Part shown: in pieces, positions 1-10,700 of the stretch
How the letters are laid out: every line of letters begins with the position of its first letter
Position numbering within the stretch: the first letter of the stretch is position 1
DNA from: Hemibagrus wyckioides
Taxonomy: Eukaryota; Chordata; Actinopteri; Siluriformes; Bagridae
Assembly (NCBI RefSeq): GCF_019097595.1
Contig: NC_080732.1
Span: 5,793,354-5,857,353 of the forward strand
Reading direction: 5' to 3'
Length of the DNA: 64,000 nucleotides
Program-made: the position numbers and the translations under genes
The notes under the pieces: generated by a model
What the model was told of the DNA's origin: nothing
The model's database searches: none
The model's input: the letters and a program-made list of their open reading frames with translations, nothing else

Positions 1-221
1 TAACGTTTTAAAATACTATATAAAACAAATCTAAAAATCGTAGCACTAACGCCTTCTTCGAGAAGGATTCATCCAAAACATTTTGTTTGAAATGAATGAC
101 CAGCTCTCCTTATGGTACACACTTCAACTCACTACCCAAAATGCTGCCTCTAATTAGGCTGCCTCCTTCCAAGGCGAGAGCGAAAACAAGCGAAATGATC
201 GTTTTATGAAGCGTTCTTAAT

Positions 222-584
222 ATACTCTACCGCTCAAAAGTTCGGGATCACTCAAAAATGTTATTGTTTTCCAAGGAAATGCACACAAAGTTAGTCTGAA
301 TAGAAAATATAGCAAAAGAACAGGACCTGCTGACATGTCGCAGTATATATAAATAAATAATAATGATTTTGATGGAAATTTTCTTCAGACTTTGCCTTCA
401 TCAATTCATTCAGCGTATACAGCCTGAGCATTCTAGCTGTCAAGATAATCTGATGAGATTTCACCCCAATCCTTCCTGGAGCATCTCCCACAAGATGGAT
501 TGGCTTGATGGGAGTCTTCCTCCGTAGCTGAAATCAAGCTGAAACATGCAAGTGATCCCAAAACTTTTGAGCGCGAGTGTATAT
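222..584. mobile_element. Short non-autonomous DNA transposon (MITE), Tc1-like ends
   Basis: The two ends are inverted copies of one another. The left end reads cgctcaaaagttcgggatca and the right end is its imperfect complement (tgatcccaaaacttttgagc, 553-572), with TA-rich flanks as expected for a TA target. Ends carrying ctcaaaagttNgggatcac resemble a widespread vertebrate Tc1/mariner family. The 360 bp interior shows no transposase motif, so the copy would depend on an autonomous relative. Exact borders are uncertain by a few bases. Confidence 0.6.
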
Positions 585-599
585 AACTGATTTCATTTC

Positions 600-1796
600 A
601 TTCCTCGATAAACCCTCCTAATAAGAATAATGTGTAGTGCAAATCTCAACGCACACTTACTCTAGGAGGAATAATGTAGATGTTCCTTTATTACCAAGTA
701 GCAGATGTGTATGTTAAGGTATGAATAGTGAGCAAAAGAAAAATAGCAGCTCAAAATATATCCCTTTGTCGATGTGATACTAAGATTTTTTTTAAAAAAA
801 TACGTGACTTAGGAGCAGGATTTGGATCATCAGATATAGATTCACACTGACGAGTGCATAACGACACTGTATGCTAATCATCTGCCCTAATTAGCATTAG
901 CATTATTACTATCTATGCCTCTGTAACGTATCATAACGTATAGTTATCACAATATATCATTCATACTGATATATCATCACACTCCTGTTTTAAATAAGTA
1001 GTACTAGTAAAGGTGGCGATTTGGGACGTTAACCAGAAAGGCTACAATGGGAATGCTTTGCACTTGCTCTTATATAATAGGGTGGGATTTGGGACGGAGC
1101 CTGAAAAAACACTGCTAGTGTGTGAAGCGATTATCTCTAGTGCAACTAGTTCAGATTTCATTAAACATGGTATAAAAATATATCTATTATTCCAGCCCTG
1201 TATTTGATCACTGTGCCATTTCAAACACTGAGCATTTTCATTGTCTTGTTTTATTATGTTTATTTTTTATTTTTTTGTGAGGGAGAGAGGAAACTAAAGA
1301 AAGAGCTCACTGTGATACTGTAACCTTCTCTTCAAAAATGTTCTTTTTCCAAAATGAGGTGACACGTCTTGCAAACTTTTAATGTAGAATCTCCTCCCGT
1401 TTTTACGATTTCTTACGATGAAGGGAATAGCAGATCGCCAGGGATCTGTCAGCTAATGCATGTTCTGTCATCGCTTTTGTTTTTTTTTTTCCTGAAACTC
1501 TTAAGCCATGATGATAAATGTGTGCTTTTGTTTTTGCATTGGAAGAAACGTTGGTCTGTGTAAAATCCTTTTCTTATCGGTTTTGCCTCTTTTTTTGGGG
1601 TGGGGGGGTGGGGGGTGGATTTGGGTGAAGCGTTTGCTGAAGACAGTCCATGTCTCTGCGCACATCAGCATGTTGGACTCATGATCACTTTGTTATGGTA
1701 CATGTGTGTCGCCGTTTCTGTACGTTAGAGAGCGGTGTTCCTTGTTAAGTCTGTCCTAAGCATATGCAGAATAAAGAATAAATATGTATATAACTC
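600..1796 (+). other. Unassigned region, possible 3' UTR end of an upstream + strand gene
   Basis: No coding exon is recognised. Two overlapping-range AATAAA hexamers at 1770-1775 and 1777-1782 are followed by a GT-rich run, the usual layout of a vertebrate poly(A) site, and the preceding sequence is T-rich single-copy DNA. This could be the end of a long 3' UTR whose coding part lies before the window. The gene cannot be identified from the sequence, and a chance AATAAA in AT-rich DNA is a real alternative. Confidence 0.3.
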
Positions 1797-1798
1797 AC

Positions 1799-1800
<2 letters not shown>

Positions 1801-1830
<30 letters not shown>
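1801..1830. repeat. (TG)n microsatellite
   Basis: An uninterrupted alternating TG run directly after the possible poly(A) signals. Confidence 0.9.
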
Positions 1831-1936
1831 ATTATCCCTCAAACATTCTGCATTTCACCACTTTTGATTGCTTAAAAATAAAAGTTTCTCAAAATGTTTA
1901 TTTGAATTTAAGTGTCTTTCTGAATGTCTACTTAAA

Positions 1937-2991
1937 CCGATCAGGCATAAAATTATGACCCCCTGCCTAATATTGTCCTGATCCCCTTTTGCTGCAAATA
2001 CAGCCCTGACCCATCGAGGCATGGACTCCACTAGATCTCTAAAGGTGTGCTGTGGTATCTGGCACCAAGATGTTAGCAGCAGATCCTTTAAGTCATGCAA
2101 TTTGCGAGGTGGGGCCTCCATGGATCAGACTTGCACGTCCCACAGATGCTGGATTGGATTGAGATCTGGGGAATTTGGAGGCCATGTCAACACCTCAAAC
2201 TCGTATTTGTGCTCATAAAACCATTAACCATTTTTGCTTTGACAGGACCCAAGGTGTTCCAGCAGAACATTGCCCAAGCATGATACTGCCTCCGCTGGCT
2301 TGCCTTCTTCCCATAGTGCATCCTGGTACCATGTGTTCCACCTGGCACCTGGCCACCCACGTGATGTAAAAGAAAATGTGATTCATCAGACCAGGCCACC
2401 TTCTTCCATTGCTCCGTGGTCCAGTTCCGATGCTTGTGTGCCCATTGTTGGTGCCTTCGGCCTTGCACAGGGGTCAGCATGGGCACCCTGACTGGTCTCA
2501 GGCTATGTAGTCCCATATGCAACAAACGGCGATGCACTGTGTATTCTGACAGCTTTCTATCAGAACCAGCATTAACTTCTTCAGCATTTTGAGCAACAGT
2601 AGCTCGTCTGTTGGATCGGATCACACGGGCCAGCCTTCGCTCTCCACGTGCATCAATGATCCTTGGCCGCCCATGACCCTGTCATCAGTTCACCACTGTT
2701 CCTTCCTTGGAGAACTTTTGATAGATACTGACCACTGCAGACCGGGAACACCCCACAAGAACTGCAGTTTTGGAGATCCTCTGATCCAGTGGTCTAGCCA
2801 TCACAATTTGGCCCTTCGTCAAACTCGCTCAAATCCTTAAGCTTGTCCATTTTTCCTGCTTCTAACACATCAACTTTGAGGACAAAATGTTCACTTGCTG
2901 CCTAATATATCCCACCCACTAACAAGTACCATAATGAGGAGATCATCAGTGTTATTCTGTTCACCAGTGCTCATAACGTTATACCTGACTC
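1937..2991 (-). mobile_element. Decayed Tc1/mariner transposon with minus-strand transposase remnant
   Basis: The left end (gatcaggcataaaattatga) is repeated inverted at the right end (tcataacgttatacctga, about 2971-2988), which fixes the borders. Read on the minus strand, two pieces of a Tc1-family transposase remain. The stretch at 2624-2187 carries WSDESHF, holding the first catalytic aspartate. A second piece near 2190-1860 contains PNSPDLNPIQHLWD, where the third catalytic residue (usually E in NPIE) is replaced by Q. The element is about 1.05 kb, shorter than intact Tc1 elements (1.2-1.6 kb), and its frame is broken, so it is inactive. Confidence 0.85.
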
Positions 2992-3165
2992 TTCCTCACT
3001 TCCTGCCACTAAATCAGACTGTTCCTAACATCCTGCCTCACTTCCAGCCACGAAAAGTGACGCTTTCCTCACTTCCTGCTAGTTATAATAAATTCATTAA
3101 AAGTGGAATTAGTGCATATAATAAAACTGATATAACAAGTGGAATAACATAAAAAGTTATTTAAA

Positions 3166-3206
<41 letters not shown>

Positions 3207-3830
3207 TAAATCATATAAATAAATAAATTCAAGTATAATAATACACAAAATAAAAGTGGAAAAATTCATAATTCAAAGTGGAAAAGGTTCAAATGAAATA
3301 TACATTAAAATTTGAATAATAAAAGTAATGCTGAACAAAAAGATAGAATCATACATAAAAAAACTTATAGAATATAACAGCAGAGGTTCATATTGTAATA
3401 GATTTTAGTTTTTATTAACTAATCTAATACTAACTAATTAACTAATATACTCCACTGCTAATAAGAGTTCAGAACGGGAAACGCTTGCTTAGAGACCAGC
3501 GGTGATCACTGCCACCTAGCGGCCATTGTCTCTAACAGTTCGTTGACACAAAAATCGCTGAAATAATCGTTCAAAAATCGCTTAAAGGGTTAAAAACGAT
3601 GTGTTGTCGAGGTTTATGAAAGTACACAAATCAGCCTGCTCTTTGTTTATTATTTTATATTTCTTTATTTCGTTCTTTATTCATTTTTTTTAATATTACT
3701 AGATACTCCCGATATAAATGGGACAGGTGATTTTTCGGGAAAGCTGTTAGATGAGAAGATTTTAAGGATAGGAGTGCAATAAGATACGTTTTACCAACAT
3801 GATGCAAATTTTCTAAAATTGTAAACATCT
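2992..3830. other. AT-rich non-coding stretch
   Basis: No gene is seen. It contains a (TA)n microsatellite, several AT-rich near-repeats of the word aaaagtgga, and at 3507-3520 a reverse-oriented CTCF-like word (tgccacctagcggcc) that deviates from the consensus at one position. Confidence 0.6.
3167..3203. repeat. (TA)n microsatellite
   Basis: An alternating AT run of about 36 bases. Confidence 0.9.
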
Positions 3831-4050
3831 TAAAGGTGCATTAATTTCTAAGGCACTCAACTGTTTAAAAGCCTCATAATGATTTATGAGATTATGAAGG
3901 CGTTTTGGGGGCGTGTCTATAACATGACTGACAAGAGGATATTCCCAATACAAACTAACTCTCCTGACCAGAAAGGAGGTTTCTAAACTGGCTCGGAAAT
4001 TAATCCACTTTATCATAAAGCAATGGTTTAAATTTTAGGATTCCTACATA

Positions 4051-4366
4051 TACACTATATATCGCCCAAACCTTTGGGATAACCCCATCAAATCATTGAA
4101 TTCAGGGGTTGGGTTTCGGCATAATGCTTCAGCAAACCAAGACATTTTGGACAATTTCATGCTTCCAACATTGTGGGAACAGTTTGGGGATGACCCCTTC
4201 CTGTTCCAACATGACTGCACACCAGTGCACAAAGCAAGTCCATAAAGACATGGATGAGTGAATCTGGTTTGGAGGAACTTGACTGGCCTGCAGAGAGTCC
4301 TGACCTCAACCTGATAGAACACCTTTGGGATTAATTAAAGTGGAGACTGCAAGCCAGGGCGAAACT
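4051..4366 (+). mobile_element. Tc1-like non-autonomous fragment, plus orientation, 3' truncated
   Basis: It starts with a degenerate terminal repeat (tacactatatatcgcccaaa) and continues through the block ttgaattcaggggttgggtt that is also present at 12.5 kb. It encodes decayed transposase C-terminal motifs: FQHDCTPVHKAS around 4205-4240, with the second catalytic aspartate, and PDLNLIEHLWD around 4300-4330. It stops near 4366 where the oppositely oriented copy begins. Confidence 0.75.
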
Positions 4367-4846
4367 GGGACGTCTGCCTTCACATGCACATTAATGTAAT
4401 ATAGAGTTGGCCCGCCTTCTGCAGCTATAACAGCTTCAACTCTTCTGGGAAGGCTTTCACAAGGTGTTTATGGGAATTCCACTTGAAGCGCATTTGTGAG
4501 TTCAGACACTGATGTTGGATGAGAAGGTCTGGCTCGCAGTCTCCGCACTAATTCATCCCAAAGGTGTTCTATCAGGTTGAGGTCAGGACTCTGTGAAGTT
4601 CCTCCACACCAAACTCACTCATCCATGTCTTTATGGACCTTGCTTTGTGCACTGGTGTGCAGTCATGTTGGAACAGGAAGGGGTCATCCCCAAACTGTTC
4701 CCATTAAGTTGGAAGCATGGAATTGTCCAAAATGTCTTGATATGCTGAAGCATTAAGAGTTCCTTTCACTGGAACTAATGGGCGAAGCCCACCTGAATGC
4801 AATGATTTGATGGGGTGTCCCAAAATTTTTGGCAATATAGTGTATT
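4367..4846 (-). mobile_element. Tc1-like non-autonomous copy, minus orientation
   Basis: On the minus strand this matches the 12.5 kb copy almost from end to end. The right terminus ttttggcaatatagtgta is the complement of the 5' end of that copy. Decayed transposase motifs (HDCTPVHKA, PDLNLIE) can be read. With the preceding fragment it forms a head-to-head inverted pair. Confidence 0.8.
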
Positions 4847-4918
4847 GCGCATTATTTGTAAGGGCTGAAACACATTGACTCTTGCACCTTTAATTGCATT
4901 TGTTATTCACCGTGTTGT

Positions 4919-4932
4919 CCAGTAGGTGGCAG
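4919..4932 (+). promoter_or_regulatory. CTCF-like binding motif upstream of terf1
   Basis: The word ccagtaggtggcag fits the core CTCF consensus CCASYAGRKGGCR at every position. It lies 211 bases upstream of the terf1 start codon, just outside the MITE. Occupancy cannot be told from sequence. Confidence 0.5.
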
Positions 4933-5009
4933 TAAGTAAACGCGTCTAAAAAAGACGACGAAGAAGAAGCAGAAGAAGAATAGTACATTCCTCCGAGTTT
5001 AGTTGATCA

Positions 5010-5011
<2 letters not shown>

Positions 5012-5086
<75 letters not shown>
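5012..5086. repeat. (CT)n(CA)n compound microsatellite at the terf1 5' end
   Basis: About 42 bases of CT are followed without a break by about 32 bases of AC. The array ends 56 bases before the terf1 ATG, so it lies in the proximal promoter or 5' UTR. Confidence 0.95.
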
Positions 5087-5088
<2 letters not shown>

Positions 5089-5142
5089 AAACCGCACTGT
5101 ATTTGTTGCTCATGCTGTAGGAACTTTTACACGGCTGTCATT

Positions 5143-5329
5143 ATGGATGTCGGAGCTCCACAGGAAAACCAGGCGGTTATATCGAGCACGACAGGCGCCA
5201 CAGTGGACATTCGTAAGGTAGAAAGTGTTGCTAAGTCGTGGATGATTGACTTCAGCTTCCGGTCACTGTGTCGCTACTACAGAGAGCAAAGCGCCGAGAA
5301 CTTCAGCAAAACTTTAAAAGTCTTCGAAG
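5143..5329 (+). CDS. terf1: terf1 exon 1
   Basis: It encodes residues 1-62 plus one base. It begins MDVGAPQENQ and reaches the first TRF homology helix. The donor g|gtaagc is canonical. The short N-terminus lacks a long acidic run. Confidence 0.9.
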
Positions 5330-7743
5330 GTAAGCCTGTTGCTAAGCTAGTTTCGGTCGCTTCACCGCTTTAATAGTGCAGCTTCGACCCGCCTCCTGCG
5401 CTGTAATTGGCCAGGTGTCTTGCTCCTCTTTACTGAGATTGGCGGATTCCTTGCACGCATGAACTTTTAGCCAATCATAATGCAGGAGGCGGGACTTATT
5501 GGTGCACAGGCGGGAAAATAAACAATTGACTCTTTTAAGCTTCTTCAAACGGAGCCATAAATCATTTAACTTTTATTTCTTTTATTTATTATTCTCCGCA
5601 TTTATACAAAAAAATAAGTCACACTACAATTAATGTGGGTTAATTTATTCACCAGTTTCCAGTCAGTATATGGGGAATTAGAACGCCAGACATTAATGTG
5701 TATTAATTAGCAGTGTATTGCAATTAAGGTCCTTAAAGGCGAAGCATGTGTAATTATTTATTTTGTAAATAAATACTGAGGTTTTTGTGTTTTATTTAGT
5801 TTAAACTTCTTCACTGACATTAATTCACCGAACATCACCCACAATGCCATTTGATCTCCTAATGAAAGTGGTGGCATCTCTACCTAAAGTGAGCGCTTTA
5901 ATCCTTCAGCCTGCCTCTTCTCTTTCACCTCCTTATCTGGGGATTTTCATGCTAATACCTCAGTCAGCTCGTAGGGCGCTAGTGGCTCAGTGGTAGGTTC
6001 GATTCCCAGCCAGTGCCCAAACCCCAGCCACTGGATGCAGTGCCGGTCCCAAGCCCAGATGAAAATGGGAGGGTTGTGTCAGGTGCCCAGTTGGTGTGGT
6101 GACCCCTCACCCATGAAGAGAGCAGCCGAAAGATCAACAGTCTCAGTCAGCTCGTATCATCCTGCGATTTTCCTGAACAGCCGAGGCTAATCTCTATTTG
6201 CTGAGCCGAATGTTTGCTGTTTTTCTCAGCCGTTGACATTACTGTAAAAGACTGAGTGAGAATAGAATCCTTTGTTTTTAAGGTCTAACAGCAAAACCTG
6301 GCTGTTTCCTCTTACACTTGAGACCGCTGAAATTTTTTTGAAATCTTCTATTAAACGCCATTATATTTGCTAGCAGTGTCACCCAATGATGTCAGCGTGT
6401 CACAACAGCTTCTCACATGGATAACAGAAATACAATCCTGAAATTAATACCAGACTCATTAAAAGTGTCTGGATATATCAATATAAGCAGTTTCAGGTTT
6501 CCTTTACAGCTTTTAGCAGACATCCAAATCTAGAGCAACTTACATTTATCTCATTTATACCACAATTCAATTCAATTTGTATAGCGTTTTTAACAATGGA
6601 CATTGTCTCAAAACAGCTTTACAGAACATTAGAAACATAGGACAAAAGTCCAGGACAAAATCATCCCTAGTGAGCAAGCCTGAGGCGACTGTGGTAAGGA
6701 AAAACTCTCTTAAATGGTAAGAGGAAGAAACCTTGAGAGGAACCAGACTCAAAAGGGAACCTCATCCTCATTCGGGTGGCACCGGAGAGTGTGATTTATA
6801 AATGATGTCCTTTCTACAGTCATTTGGAGTGTGTGATGCAGATACAACATTGACATTTTGTATATTTTTTGGGAAGTTGTCCTCATGGGCTTGGCATTTG
6901 AGGGTTAAGGGTCTTCCTCAAAAACCCAACAGTGTGTCTTTGGATTTGACCTCACAACCTTCTGATCAGTAGTCTAACCCTTTAACCACTGAGCTGTCCC
7001 TTCCCCTTTAACATTACGTTGTTTTATATTGCACAAAAGCTGACGTATTTTACCGTTTACGCCACGCAGATTTCTCCCTGCTTTCATATTGTAGAAGTAA
7101 AACTTTGTTTTGAATTTCTCCAGCGATGATCGATGACGAGTACCAGCTGCAGGACCATCAGCAAACGAAGAGAACCATCTGCTGCTTGCTTTCCAGAATT
7201 ATGGACGGCAAAAACTTGGGTGACTTTTCTTCTCCTTGTTTGTCACATTATCACCTCTTTCTGACTGTCAGAGTAAATCCTCCAATGTAGAACAGAGCGC
7301 GCTAAAGACTGAGTGTGGGAAAATAATATCACTTCTTTGTACACGCTTTAGAAACAAAACCTTAACGTATTCCCTCTTTAGCGACTTATGCAGCACAGAA
7401 AAGAATAGACAACACATTCCTGATCTCCCACGATGCACTGCGGTAGTTAGTGTCCATACAGTGTAGCAGAACACCCATAATGTACAACTTTCCAGCTTAT
7501 CTGTTTCTCTGGATGTGCGTAGTGCAGCAGGTAGCGGGATTTGTTCAGTAATTATAGCATCGAGGTTTATCACACCGTCAAGTTTAAACATCCGAACCCC
7601 GAAAAGCTTTCTTTTGCAAACATCTGAGAGGATGAGGTTCATTTCTGGCCGTTGACTGAGGAAATGAGACTTGCAATGACTTAAATTAGATTATTCACAT
7701 CAGTGGCTCCTTAATGTAGGAGTTAATTATTCATAAATTGTGC

Positions 7744-7775
<32 letters not shown>

Positions 7776-10700
7776 TTCAGATGCGCATTATGACCCAAAC
7801 AACAAAGTGACTCCTCTGATGTCGGCTCTCTCAGTGTGGGACAGTCTGAAGGACAGTGTGGAAGACGCTGCTCTACACGACAACATAAAGAACCTGTTAT
7901 TTATTCAGGTCAGAAATCAGCACTCTGGAGCATTTACAGAGTTTTCTTCATTTATGTAGACACATTCACACACACTCACATGTAGACACACACACACATG
8001 CATGCAGATACATGCACACACACACACACACACACCTACCTATAGATGCAGACACACACACACATGCACACACACATGTAGACAGACACACACATGCATG
8101 CAGATATATGCACGCACACACACCTACATGTAGACATGCACACACACACACACACCGATAGATGCAGACACACACATACATGCACACACACCTACATGTA
8201 GACAGACACACATGCATGCAGATACATGCACACACGCACACACACCTACATGTAGACACACAAATGCACGCACACACACACCTACATATAGACCCGCACA
8301 CACACACACCTACATATAGACCCGCACACACACACACCTACATATAGACCCACACACACCTACATATAGACCCGCACACACACACACCTACATATAGACC
8401 CACACACACCTACATATAGACCCGCACACACACACACCTACATATAGACCCGCACACACACACACCTACATATAGACCCACACACACCTACATATAGACC
8501 CGCACACACACACACCTACATATAGACCCACACACACCTACATATAGACCCGCACACACACACACCTACATATAGACCCGCACACACACACACCTACATA
8601 TAGACCCACACACACCTACATATAGACCCGCACACACACACCTACATATAGACCCGCACACACACACACCTACATATAGACCCACACACACCTACATATA
8701 GACCCGCACACACACACACCTACATATAGACCCGCACACACACACACCTACATATAGACCCACACACACCTACATATAGACCCGCACACACACACCTACA
8801 TATAGACCCGCACACACACACACCTACATATAGACCCGCACACACACACACCTACATATAGACCCGCACACACACACACCTACATATAGACCCGCACACA
8901 CACACACCTACATATAGACCCGCACACACACACACCTACATATAGACCCGCACACACACACACCTACATATAGACCCGCACACACACACACCTACATATA
9001 GACCCGCACACACACACACCTACATATAGACCCGCACACACACACACCTACATATAGACCCGCACACACACACACCTACATATAGACCCGCACACACACA
9101 CACCTACATATAGACCCGCACACACACACACCTACATATAGACCCGCACACACACACACCTACATATAGACCCGCACACACACACACCTACATATAGACC
9201 CGCACACACACACACACACACCTACATATAGACCCGCACACAGACACCTCTACATATAGACCCACACACACCTACATATAGACCCACACACACCTACATA
9301 TAGACCCACACACACACACACCTACATATAGACCCACACACACCTACATATAGACCCGCACACACACACACCTACATATAGACCCACACACACCTACATA
9401 TAGACCCGCACACACACACCTACATATAGACCCGCACACACACACACCTACATATAGACCCGCACACACACACACCTACATATAGACCCACACACACCTA
9501 CATATAGACCCGCACACACACACACCTACATATAGACCCACACACACCTACATATAGACCCGCACACACACACCTACATATAGACCCGCACACACACACA
9601 CCTACATATAGACCCGCACACACACACACCTACATATAGACCCGCACACACACACACCTACATATAGACCCGCACACACACACACCTACATATAGACCCG
9701 CACACACACACACCTACATATAGACCCGCACACACACACACCTACATATAGACCCGCACACACACACACCTACATATAGACCCGCACACACACACACCTA
9801 CATATAGACCCGCACACACACACACCTACATATAGACCCGCACACACACACACCTACATATAGACCCGCACACACACACACCTACATATAGACCCGCACA
9901 CACACACACCTACATATAGACCCGCACACACACACACCTACATATAGACCCGCACACACACACCTCTACATATAGACCCGCACACACACACACACACACA
10001 CACCTACATATAGACCCGCACACACACGCACCTACATATAGACGCACACAGACACCTCTACATATAGACCCACACACACATGCACACACACCTACATATA
10101 GACCCACACACACCTACATATAGACCCACACACACTTGCACACACACACACACCTACATATAGACCCACACACACACACACACCTACATATAGACCCGCA
10201 CACACACACACACCTACATATAGACCCACACACACACCTACATATAGACCCGCACACACACACACACCTACATATAGACCCACACACACACACACACCTA
10301 CATATAGACCCACACACACACACACACCTACATATAGACCCATGCACACATCTCTACATGTAGACACACATGCACACACACCTACATGTAGGTACACCTG
10401 CACATGCATGGCTATGACGTGATCTGCCATAAAGCACTACAAACCAAATCCCGGAAATGTTTTTTTTTTTTTAAATTTGAATAAAATGAAAAGTAAAAGA
10501 ATTGAATGCCTGCTACAGGTCTCAAAATAGTTGGGACGGGGGCATGTTTACCGTGGTGTAGTATCTCCTCTTCTTTTCAAAACAGTTTGAAGACATCTGG
10601 GCATCAAGGTTATGAGTTTCTGGAGTTTTGGTATTGGAATTTGGTCCCATTTTTGCCTGATGTAGGTTTCCAGCTGCTGAAGAGTTCATGGTCGTCTTTG

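Larger units (their letters stand above)
3831..4892. mobile_element. MITE with taaaggtgca ends, split by two Tc1-like fragments
   Basis: The left end taaaggtgca (3831-3840) and right end tgcaccttta (4883-4892) are perfect inverted repeats of 10 bases. The left interior shares the block gggggcgtgtctataacatg followed by a near match of actgacaagagg with a second copy at 27.35-27.73 kb, which has the same kind of ends. Positions 4051-4846 are foreign Tc1-like sequence. Without that insert the element would be roughly 270 bp, against about 385 bp for the second copy. Confidence 0.55.

Noticed and set aside
8270..10400. Regularly spaced short repeats resembling a CRISPR array
   Set aside because: Units are adjacent, the spacer-like part is a CA run rather than unique sequence, and the genome is vertebrate.
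8160..10430. Long open frames rich in Cys/Gly/Val or His/Thr on both strands
   Set aside because: They are translations of the CA-rich minisatellite, which stays open because the unit has few stops. They lack start context, domain and splice sites.
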